A stretch of DNA of 64,000 nt from Paracoccaceae bacterium (GTDB lineage Bacteria; Pseudomonadota; Alphaproteobacteria; Rhodobacterales; Rhodobacteraceae): NCBI GenBank assembly GCA_021741245.1, contig JAIOYF010000005.1, forward strand, positions 186,001 to 250,000, read 5' to 3'. Within the stretch, counting starts at the first letter, position 1. Each line of letters opens with the position of its first letter. The position numbers and the translations under genes were made by a program. Shown piece by piece: positions 24,798 to 31,562 of the stretch. The notes beneath the pieces are model-generated. The model searched no databases and was not told the DNA's origin. It worked only from the letters and a program-made list of their open reading frames with translations.

Positions 24798-24892
24798 CAG
24801 TCTGGGCCATTCAAGGCGGTGCAATACTCTCAAGAGGCCAATGACCGAGGCCAAATGTTCTTAATGGTCGGAACCGCCAAAGGAAAAATCTG

Positions 24893-25066
24893 ATGGATAA
24901 AGATCGTGCAATCGGATCCGCAAAAGTCGTCAAGGGCAAGCTGAAGGTCGCTGTCGGCAAAGTCATCGGCGACGCAAAACTCCGCTCGGAGGGCGAGGCA
25001 GACAAGGTCGAAGGCAAGGTCCAGAATGCCATCGGCGGGGTGAAGGATACGCTGCGCGGGGCTTAG
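24893..25066 (+). CDS. CsbD family stress protein
   Basis: A 57-residue protein that was missed by longer-ORF methods. It reads MDKDRAIGSAKVVKGKLKV and continues with VGKVIGDAKLRSEGEADKVEGKVQNAIGG, ending KDTLRGA. This is the CsbD-like pattern: a small charged helical protein with G-K-x-K and G-K-V-Q-N-A-I-G motifs. CsbD proteins are induced in the general stress response of many bacteria; their molecular role is unclear. A purine-rich AAAGGAAAAATC precedes the ATG. It stands in a group of small stress-type genes. Confidence 0.88.
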   Translation: MDKDRAIGSAKVVKGKLKVAVGKVIGDAKLRSEGEADKVEGKVQNAIGGVKDTLRGA

Positions 25067-25171
25067 GGTCGCGCCAGAGTGCCGCGAAAGACCGGGCGCA
25101 ACACGCCGTCCTTGGAATGATGAACTGCAGGCGATTTGCCCCAACTGGTGGGTGCCCAACTCTCAAATCCT

Positions 25172-25199
25172 AGGCACCGCTGCCAGACAGGCGGTGCCT
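25172..25199. terminator. Strong hairpin between csbD and DUF3309 genes
   Basis: AGGCACCGC (25172-25180) and GCGGTGCCT (25191-25199) form a perfect 9-bp stem with a 10-base loop, 106 bp after csbD and 19 bp before the next ATG. There is no T-run. It may end csbD transcription or shape the leader of the DUF3309 mRNA. Confidence 0.4.
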
Positions 25200-25218
25200 G
25201 ATCAAGAAAGATAATGCT

Positions 25219-25383
25219 ATGTCAATTGGAACAATTCTTGTCGTCTTGCTGATCATTTTTCTGGTTGGCGGGTTTAGTGGCCGGTTCGGCGGATATGGCT
25301 ATGGTTATGGCCATGCGGGCACCGGTCTGCTTGGCACTGTGTTGATCATCGTGGTCGTGCTGATACTGCTCGGCCGCATTTAA
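25219..25383 (+). CDS. DUF3309 family small membrane protein
   Basis: A 54-residue protein, too short for usual gene finding. Two hydrophobic helices (GTILVVLLIIFLVGG and LLGTVLIIVVVLILLG) flank a Gly/Tyr-rich loop (FGGYGYGYGH), and the end LLGRI is typical for DUF3309. The function is unknown; homologues often occur with CsbD and other stress genes in alphaproteobacteria. An AAGAAAGATAAT stretch lies before the ATG at 25219. The convergent Crp/Fnr gene ends 24 bp downstream. Confidence 0.85.
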   Translation: MSIGTILVVLLIIFLVGGFSGRFGGYGYGYGHAGTGLLGTVLIIVVVLILLGRI

Positions 25384-25407
25384 AATGGGTGACCGCTGCT
25401 TGCGAGA

Positions 25408-26133
25408 TCAGGCAAGCAGCGGCCCTCCGTGATCCAGATAGGCTTCGTCAAACCCTGCAAAATCAACCAACTTATTATAGTTTTCAAAGACGACCAATCC
25501 GTCCCGGAAACTGACCATCCCCTCTTCACGCAACTGCCGCAAAACCCGGTTGACGTGAACCGCACTCAGGCCAAGCGCATCGGCCATCAGGTATTGCGTC
25601 AGCGGACATTGGTATCCGCTTTTGTTGCCCATGCCCACAAGGGCAAGGCGCGACCCGAGTTCCAGCAAAAAATGTGCCATCCGCTCTATCGCCGTGCGCC
25701 GCCCGATGTCGACCAGATGCTCGACCACCATCGCTTCGTCACGCGATGCCGCCCATAAAACGGCCATCGCCAGCCGGGGTGTTTTGCCAAAGGCGTCCAG
25801 CAGATCGCCGACCATGACCTCTGACACCTCGATATCGGTGATGGGTTCGATGCTGTGATCGGACATATGCAAAAGCACGCTGCGCAGCCCAAGAAAATCG
25901 CCGGGAATCTGGAAGTCGATGATCTGGCGCTCGCCATCTGGCAAGATCTTGTAGGAGCAGGCCCAACCCGAGGCGAGGATATAGGCCGCCTGATCTGACT
26001 GCCCCTGATGCACAAGATCGCGGCCCGCAACAAAGGTGCGGCGACGCTTGTGCAGCGTTTCAATGACAGAAAGTTCAACATCCGACAGGGCAACGAAAGT
26101 GCCCAATTTGCGGACCAGTGGCGTGTTCTTCAT
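25408..26133 (-). CDS. Crp/Fnr family transcriptional regulator
   Basis: A 241-residue regulator. The cyclic-nucleotide-binding-like domain covers about residues 15-130 (RRTFVAGRDLVHQGQSDQAAYILASGWACSYKILPDGERQIIDFQIPGDFLGL). A dimerisation helix follows, and then a C-terminal winged helix (CPLTQYLMADALGLSAVHVNRVLRQLREEGMVSF). There are no Fnr-type N-terminal iron-sulfur cysteines, so it is not an oxygen sensor of that type. This group in Rhizobiales and Rhodobacterales is often linked to stress genes. It could regulate the small genes around it; a 6-bp dyad lies upstream of its own start. Confidence 0.9.
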   Translation of the reverse strand: MKNTPLVRKLGTFVALSDVELSVIETLHKRRRTFVAGRDLVHQGQSDQAAYILASGWACSYKILPDGERQIIDFQIPGDFLGLRSVLLHMSDHSIEPITDIEVSEVMVGDLLDAFGKTPRLAMAVLWAASRDEAMVVEHLVDIGRRTAIERMAHFLLELGSRLALVGMGNKSGYQCPLTQYLMADALGLSAVHVNRVLRQLREEGMVSFRDGLVVFENYNKLVDFAGFDEAYLDHGGPLLA

Positions 26134-26187
26134 GGGGCTCTGTTTCTATGGGCAAAGGACAACGCTTACCAAAGACTTCGGGCCTTA

Positions 26188-26205
26188 GACTGACTTCGAT
26201 CAGTC
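26188..26205. promoter_or_regulatory. Dyad upstream of the Crp/Fnr gene
   Basis: GACTGA at 26188-26193 and TCAGTC at 26200-26205 are perfect inverted halves. The core reads CTGAC-TTCG-ATCAG, close to the other two Fnr-like dyads in this region. It lies 55 bp before the regulator start and about 100 bp before the gene at 26307, so autoregulation is plausible. Confidence 0.45.
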
Positions 26206-26306
26206 CACCCTATCAGTTTTCGTGAAACTCTTCGCCTACAAACCGGCAAACGCGTCAAAAGCGCCTGACAATCGCCTACCGCCCTTAAATGAGAAGCAGT
26301 TCCTAA

Positions 26307-26543
26307 ATGCCCGAACATAACACCTATGCTGGAATGGCCGCCCTCTCTATCTGCGAGGCGCTTTTGCTTGCGCTCAATGATCGCAACATCCTGCCCGAAA
26401 GCGAGATCATGGGGATCATGGAAGATGCGGCGGCAGCCCATGAAAACGCCGTCGGGTTGGATGCGGATATGAATGCACACAAGGCGGTCGCGGCCTTGAT
26501 CAAACGCATCATCACCGGCGGGAACTCGGTCCGCAGGACCTGA
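26307..26543 (+). CDS. Hypothetical small helical protein
   Basis: A 78-residue protein not recognised as a named family. It reads as two or three helices: MAALSICEALLLALNDRNILPESEIMGIMEDAAAAHENA, then MNAHKAVAALIKRIITGG. The first part is amphipathic and the second basic. There is no signal peptide or cysteine. It is divergent from the Crp/Fnr gene with a shared 173-bp intergenic region containing the dyad at 26188. Codon pattern and a good ATG support a real gene. Confidence 0.6.
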   Translation: MPEHNTYAGMAALSICEALLLALNDRNILPESEIMGIMEDAAAAHENAVGLDADMNAHKAVAALIKRIITGGNSVRRT

Positions 26544-26901
26544 GGCCGCCTACAATGCAGTCCTGACCCGAAGACCCATTGCCAAACACGGGTTGGCATC
26601 TGCGCTAGGGCAGGCTTTTTGGCCAAATAGTGCTTGGTCTGCGACGTATTCAGCCCGGGCCTTTGGTGTTTCATGATGGCCAAGGTGGTCTTGCCCCTGC
26701 CCGCCGAAGATCGGTCCCAAACCCGTCATTTTCGGCCCCGGCGCAGTTTGTTGCCGCTTCAGTGGCGAAATCCTGCGACGAAACCCACCATCCCCGAAAC
26801 TTTGGCGGTTCCATTCGGCCCCTTTGTCCTTACAGTTTTGCCATCCCGTGAGGAGACGGGGCAAAGCGCGGGCTTGCCCGCACCACCTGAAGGAGGATTC
26901 C
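26544..26901 (+). other. 358-bp non-coding region / TAXI operon leader
   Basis: No convincing gene is seen in this stretch on either strand. Near its right end two hairpins precede the Shine-Dalgarno sequence AAGGAGGA (26890-26897): an imperfect one at 26838-26865 (TTGCC-CCCGT with ACGGG-GCAA) and a perfect GCGGGC-TT-GCCCGC at 26868-26881. A weak sigma-54-like pattern, TGG at 26686-26688 and GC at 26699-26700 with the right 10-base gap, is also present, but the remaining bases fit poorly. Confidence 0.5.
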
Positions 26902-27873
26902 ATGACCAAGACCGTAACGCGCAGCCTACGTGGGCTCGTGGCGGGTGCCACGATCGCGACGGCATCCGTAACCGCACCTATGGCCGCACAGGCCGAAGAA
27001 TTCATCAACATCCTGACGGGCGGCACCTCTGGCGTCTACTACCCGATTGGCGTTGGCCTTTCCAAAATCTTCGCGGATGGCATTTCCGGTGCCCGGACAC
27101 AGGTGCAATCCACCAAAGCCAGCGTGGAGAACCTGAACCTGTTGCAACAGGGCAAGGGTGAGTTTGCCATCGCGCTGGGCGATTCCGTGAAATACGCGTG
27201 GGAGGGCAATGCCGACGTGGGCTTTGCGGCCCCGCTGGACAAGATCCGGGGCATTTCGGCGGCCTATCCGAACTATATTCAGGTCGCGGCCTCGGCTGAC
27301 AGCGGCATCACCACGATTGCCGATTTCAAGGGCAAGGCCATTTCCGTGGGCGCGCCCAAGTCAGGCACCGAACTGAACGCCCGCGCGATCATGGCCGCGA
27401 TGGGCATGAGCTATGAGGATTTCTCCAAAACCGAATATCTGCCGTTCGCGGAATCGGTAGAGCTGATGAAGAACCGCCAGTTGGATGCCACGCTGCAATC
27501 TGCGGGTCTTGGGGTTGCGTCGCTGAAGGATCTGGCGACCTCGGTTCCGACGACCATTGTGGCCATTCCGGCAGATGTGGCCGAAAAACTGGGCGCACCC
27601 TATCTGGCGGCAACCATCCCGGCTGGCACCTATGAGGGGCAGACAGCCGATATCCCGACACTGGCCGTTGGCAACTTTTTCCTGACCCATGCCGATGTGT
27701 CGGAAGAAACCGTCTATCAGATGACCAAGCTGATGTTTGAAAACCTGCCCGAACTGGTTGCGGCACATAAGGCCGCCACAGCGATCACGCTGGAAACCGC
27801 GCTCAACGGCATGCCCGTGCCGCTGCATCCGGGGGCCGAGCGGTATTACCGCGAAGTCGGTCTGATCAAGTAA
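26902..27873 (+). CDS. TAXI family TRAP transporter substrate-binding protein
   Basis: A 323-residue periplasmic protein of the TAXI type. After a signal peptide (about residues 1-31, ending PMAAQA) comes the mature start EEFINILTGGTSGVYYPIGVGLSKI, the hallmark of the family. Other blocks are TKASVENLNLLQQGKGEFAIALGDS and KGKAISVGAPKSGTELNARAIM. TAXI proteins feed TRAP permeases with fused small and large subunits; known ligands include glutamate, 2-oxoglutarate-like acids and glutamine. A strong AAGGAGGA sits 5 bases before the ATG at 26902. Abundant expression compared with the permease is expected from the hairpin that follows. Confidence 0.93.
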   Translation: MTKTVTRSLRGLVAGATIATASVTAPMAAQAEEFINILTGGTSGVYYPIGVGLSKIFADGISGARTQVQSTKASVENLNLLQQGKGEFAIALGDSVKYAWEGNADVGFAAPLDKIRGISAAYPNYIQVAASADSGITTIADFKGKAISVGAPKSGTELNARAIMAAMGMSYEDFSKTEYLPFAESVELMKNRQLDATLQSAGLGVASLKDLATSVPTTIVAIPADVAEKLGAPYLAATIPAGTYEGQTADIPTLAVGNFFLTHADVSEETVYQMTKLMFENLPELVAAHKAATAITLETALNGMPVPLHPGAERYYREVGLIK

Positions 27874-27893
27874 ACCCGCGTCAAAGACGGGAG

Positions 27894-27915
27894 GGGCGGG
27901 CCAGACGGCCCGCCC
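27894..27915 (+). repeat. Intercistronic hairpin between binding protein and permease genes
   Basis: GGGCGGGCC at 27894-27902 and GGCCCGCCC at 27907-27915 form a perfect 9-bp stem with loop AGAC. Hairpins of this kind protect the upstream part of an mRNA or attenuate the downstream part, so the binding protein is made in excess. Confidence 0.65.
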
Positions 27916-27937
27916 GATTGAGATAAGGGAGGGCAAG

Positions 27938-30013
27938 ATGACACACGCCGCAACCACGGCCCCAAATCCGCATGATCCGCTGGCCGCAGGCTTTCCGCCG
28001 GGGTGGGAGGGGCGCGCCCTGTTCTGGATTGCGGTTGCCTTTTCGGTCTTTCAGATTTTGACCGCAGCCCATCTGGTCGACTTCGCCTCGCAGGTCACGC
28101 GGGCGTTTCACGTGGGCTTTCTGATGCTTCTGGGCTTTCCCATTCTGGCGCTGATGCGCGGGGCAGGGGGGCAGGTCCGGGCCCTCGCTTGGGCCGCCGC
28201 ATCGGTGGGCGTTGTGATTGCCCTTTACCAATGGTGGGATTTCGTGCCGCTTTTGATGCGGGCGGGCGATCCCTTGCCGCGCGACATTGCCTTTGGCGTG
28301 GCGGCGCTTGTGCTGGTCTTTGCCGCTGCTTGGGCGATGATGGGGCCAGCTTTGCCGATCATCGCGGGCAGCTTTCTGGCCTATTGCCTCTGGGGGGAAT
28401 ACCTGCCCAGCCCGCTGAACCATCGCGGCTACGATTTTTCGCAAGTTATAGACCACATGGCCTATGGCACCGAGGGGATTTACGGGATTCCGACCTATGT
28501 TTCCTCGACCTTCATCTTCTTGTTCATCCTGTTTGGGGCCTTTTTGGAAAAGGCGGGGATGATCAAGCTGTTCACCGATGTCTCGATGGGCCTTGTCGGC
28601 CACAGGCAGGGCGGGCCTGCCAAGGTTTCCGTCCTGTCTTCGGGGCTGATGGGCACGATCTCGGGCTCGGGTGTGGCCAATGTGGTGACGACGGGGCAAT
28701 TCACCATCCCGCTGATGAAGCGTTTCGGCTATAGCCCGGCCTTTGCGGGCGGGGTGGAGGCAACGGCCAGCATGGGCGGGCAGTTGATGCCGCCCGTGAT
28801 GGGGGCGGTTGCCTTTATCATGGCCGAGACTTTGGGCGTAGAATATGTCGAGGTGGTTCAGGCCGCCGTGATCCCCGCGATCTTATATTTCGCCGCAGCC
28901 TTCTGGATGGTGCACCTTGAGGCGGGCCGAATGGGGCTGAAAGGCCTGAGCAAGGCGGAACTGCCTTCGCCCAAGGCCGCGCTCAAAGAGGGCTGGCACC
29001 TGATCTTGCCGCTGGGCGTTTTGGTCTGGCTGTTGTTTTCGGGCTATACGCCGCTGTTTGCGGGCACCATCGGCCTTGGGCTGACGGTGATGCTGATCCT
29101 TGGGGCCAGCGTGGCGCTGGGCCTGCCTGCAGGCGTGATCCGCTATATCTTCTGGATCGGGCTGGGCCTTACCGCCGGGGCCTTCTTGCAATTCGGCATC
29201 TGGGTCGTAGTCGGCGCGATTGCGCTGCTGATCGCGGCCAATGCCATCAGCAAAGGCGGGCGCGCGACGCTGCTGATTTGCCGCGATGCCCTCGCAGATG
29301 GCGCGAAAACCGCCCTTCCAGTGGGGATTGCCTGCGCGCTGGTGGGGGTGATCATCGGCACGATGACTCTGACCGGGGCCGCCAATACCTTTGGCCAGTT
29401 CATTGTGGGCGTGGGCGAGAAAAGCCTGTTCTTGTCGCTGATCCTGACGATGATCACCTGCATCGTCTTGGGGATGGGCATCCCGACAATCCCCAATTAC
29501 ATCATCACCTCGTCCATCGCGGGGCCCGCGCTGTTGGAGTTGGGCGTGCCGCTGATCATCAGCCATATGTTCGTGTTCTATTTCGGCATTCTCGCGGATC
29601 TGACGCCGCCTGTGGCGCTGGCCTGTTTTGCCGCCGCCCCGATTGCCAAGGAACGCGGGCTGACCATCTCCATTCAGGCGGTCAAGGTGGCGGCGGCGGG
29701 GTTCGTGATCCCCTTCATGGCGGTCTATACGCCCGCCCTGATGCTGCAAGATGGTGGGCCTTTGGCGCAGTCTATCGGCTATGTTCCGGCAGTGGTTTAC
29801 ATCGTGGTCAAGGCGGCGCTGGCGATTGGTCTGTGGGGCGTGGCGGTGATCGGCTGGCTTGGGCGGCCGCTGGCGTTGTGGCAACGCGGGCTTGCGGTCG
29901 CCGCCGCAGGTACCCTCATCGCCGCCCTGCCGATCACGGATGAGCTGGGCTTTGCCCTTGTCGCAGCCTTTGCCGGGTCGGTCTGGTGGCAACGCCGGCG
30001 GGCCCTTGCATGA
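27938..30013 (+). CDS. TRAP transporter permease, fused DctQM (TAXI type)
   Basis: A 691-residue integral membrane protein. The first part, with about four helices, corresponds to the small DctQ subunit, and the large part is the DctM transport domain. Landmarks are YDFSQVIDHMAYGTEGIYGIPTYVSSTFIFLFILFGAFLEKAGMI, GLMGTISGSGVANVVTTGQFTIPLMK, FAGGVEATASMGGQLMPPVMGAVAF and GMGIPTIPNYI. These are the conserved sodium/substrate motifs of TAXI-TRAP permeases. It imports an organic acid together with sodium ions, using the binding protein encoded just upstream. The next gene overlaps its stop by 4 bp. Confidence 0.94.
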   Translation: MTHAATTAPNPHDPLAAGFPPGWEGRALFWIAVAFSVFQILTAAHLVDFASQVTRAFHVGFLMLLGFPILALMRGAGGQVRALAWAAASVGVVIALYQWWDFVPLLMRAGDPLPRDIAFGVAALVLVFAAAWAMMGPALPIIAGSFLAYCLWGEYLPSPLNHRGYDFSQVIDHMAYGTEGIYGIPTYVSSTFIFLFILFGAFLEKAGMIKLFTDVSMGLVGHRQGGPAKVSVLSSGLMGTISGSGVANVVTTGQFTIPLMKRFGYSPAFAGGVEATASMGGQLMPPVMGAVAFIMAETLGVEYVEVVQAAVIPAILYFAAAFWMVHLEAGRMGLKGLSKAELPSPKAALKEGWHLILPLGVLVWLLFSGYTPLFAGTIGLGLTVMLILGASVALGLPAGVIRYIFWIGLGLTAGAFLQFGIWVVVGAIALLIAANAISKGGRATLLICRDALADGAKTALPVGIACALVGVIIGTMTLTGAANTFGQFIVGVGEKSLFLSLILTMITCIVLGMGIPTIPNYIITSSIAGPALLELGVPLIISHMFVFYFGILADLTPPVALACFAAAPIAKERGLTISIQAVKVAAAGFVIPFMAVYTPALMLQDGGPLAQSIGYVPAVVYIVVKAALAIGLWGVAVIGWLGRPLALWQRGLAVAAAGTLIAALPITDELGFALVAAFAGSVWWQRRRALA

Positions 30014-30369
30014 CGACCTGTCTGATGGCCGGGGCCATGGTGCTTGCCCTGTCAAACCCCGGCTTTTCGCTGCACTGGACCCATTCGGTGGAAAAGGTAG
30101 AATGGGCCGAGGATTGGGCGGTAGAGGGCACAACCCTGCGCCTGACCCGCGCGCGGGTAAAGGGGTCGGGCGCGGGGATGGAACCGGGCGAGGGGGCCGT
30201 TTTGCAAGGCGGCTGGTGGGTCTGGTCGCCCGATCTGTCGGTGCCGTCGCTTTTGCTGGCGGCCTCGGGGGCCACGGGCGCGGGCTGGCAATTGTGCGAT
30301 GGGGCCCTCTGCCATGAGCTGGGTGCCAATCCGGGGGAGGCGCTGTTGATCGCGCCCTGCGCGCCATGA
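30010..30369 (+). CDS. DUF1850 family protein
   Basis: A 119-residue protein of DUF1850, a family almost always encoded beside TAXI-type TRAP permeases. It starts with a short hydrophobic leader (MTTCLMAGAMVLALS) and then the conserved FSLHWTHSVEKVEWAEDWAVEGTTLRLTRARVKGSGAGMEPGEGA block. The Cys pair in QLCDGALCHEL could form a disulfide if exported. It may assist the permease, but no function is known. ATGA overlaps with both neighbours support one transcript. Its start at 30010 was chosen for the overlap. Confidence 0.87.
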   Translation: MTTCLMAGAMVLALSNPGFSLHWTHSVEKVEWAEDWAVEGTTLRLTRARVKGSGAGMEPGEGAVLQGGWWVWSPDLSVPSLLLAASGATGAGWQLCDGALCHELGANPGEALLIAPCAP

Positions 30370-31562
30370 TCACGGCGGATGTGGCCATCATCGGGGGCGG
30401 GATCGTCGGCCTTGCCACCGCGCTGGAGGTGCAGCGCCGCCAGCCCGGCGCAAAGGTGCTGGTGCTGGAGAAAGAGCCCGCCGTCGCCCTGCATCAGACG
30501 GGACGCAATTCGGGGGTGATCCACGCCGGGGTCTATTACCCGCCGGGCAGCCTGAAGGCGCGGTTTTGCCGTGACGGGGCGGCGGCCACGCGGGCCTTTT
30601 GTGACGCCCATGCCATCCCCTATGAGAATTGCGGCAAGCTGATCGTGGCGACGCATGCGGATGAAGTGCCCCGGATGGCCGCACTTTATGATCGGGCTGT
30701 GGCGAATGGGATTGCGATTGAACAGGTCTCTGGCCCCGATGCCCGCGGGTGGGAGCCGAACATCGCCGCAATCGGTGCCCTGTGGTCGCCCAACACAGGG
30801 ATCGTCGACTATGGGGCGGTGGCGCGCAAGATGGCAGAGCTTTTCATCGAACGGGGTGGCGTGATCCAGACTGGCGTGACCGTGACCGGGGGCGCGGAAG
30901 ATGCCTCTGGCATCTTGATCCGCGCTCTGCGCGAACAGATCAGCGTCGGAAAGGCGGTCTTTTGTGCAGGCCTGCACGCGGACCGCATGGCACAGGCCTT
31001 TGGCTTGCAGCCTGACTTTCGCATCATCCCTTTTCGGGGCGAGTATTTCGCCATTGCCCATCAGCCCCCCGATCTGGTGACGCGGCTGATTTATCCCGTG
31101 CCAGACCCCGAAAGACCCTTTCTTGGCGTCCATCTGACGCGCAAGTTCGGCGGGGGATTCACCGTGGGGCCAAATGCCGTGCTGGCTTTGAGGCGTGAAG
31201 GCTATGCCAAGACCGACTTTTCGGCCCGCGATCTGGGGGCTTCGGTCGCATGGCCGGGCTTTTGGCGCATGCTGGGGCGTAATCTTGGCCCGGCGGCCTC
31301 GGAACTGGCGGCCTCGGTCAGTCGGCCCCTTTATCTGAAAAAGGTGCAGCGCTATTGCCCGCAGATCGGGCTGGGGGATCTGAAACCCTACCGCGCCGGG
31401 GTGCGCGCGCAGGCGGTGGCGCGGGATGGGCGATTGATCGACGACTTCTTGTTCTTGCAAGGCCGGCACAGCCTGCATGTGTGCAACGCGCCGTCCCCGG
31501 CCGCCACCGCAGCGATCCCCATCGCCGCCCATATCGTTGACGAACTGCTGGGGCCGCGATGA
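30366..31562 (+). CDS. lhgO: L-2-hydroxyglutarate oxidase
   Basis: A 398-residue FAD-dependent oxidase of the LhgO family. The dinucleotide-binding motif is at the start (VAIIGGGIVGLATALEVQRR), then HQTGRNSGVIHAGVYYPPGSLKARFC, which is a strong LhgO signature, and IPYENCGKLIVAT. The C-terminal half has FLGVHLTRKFGGGFTVGPNAVLA and HVCNAPSPAATAAIPIA. The enzyme oxidises L-2-hydroxyglutarate to 2-oxoglutarate and passes electrons to the quinone pool at the inner membrane. It is embedded between transporter and two-component genes by 4-bp overlaps, which suggests that the imported acid is its substrate or is converted to it. Confidence 0.92.
   Translation: MITADVAIIGGGIVGLATALEVQRRQPGAKVLVLEKEPAVALHQTGRNSGVIHAGVYYPPGSLKARFCRDGAAATRAFCDAHAIPYENCGKLIVATHADEVPRMAALYDRAVANGIAIEQVSGPDARGWEPNIAAIGALWSPNTGIVDYGAVARKMAELFIERGGVIQTGVTVTGGAEDASGILIRALREQISVGKAVFCAGLHADRMAQAFGLQPDFRIIPFRGEYFAIAHQPPDLVTRLIYPVPDPERPFLGVHLTRKFGGGFTVGPNAVLALRREGYAKTDFSARDLGASVAWPGFWRMLGRNLGPAASELAASVSRPLYLKKVQRYCPQIGLGDLKPYRAGVRAQAVARDGRLIDDFLFLQGRHSLHVCNAPSPAATAAIPIAAHIVDELLGPR

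Noticed and set aside
22998-26543. Genomic island with mobility genes
   Set aside because: No integrase, transposase, tRNA-adjacent repeats or IS ends were seen, so only an accessory character can be claimed.
29934-31532. 532-codon minus-strand open frame
   Set aside because: Opposite DUF1850 and LhgO; no domain pattern and coupled genes on the plus strand explain the region.
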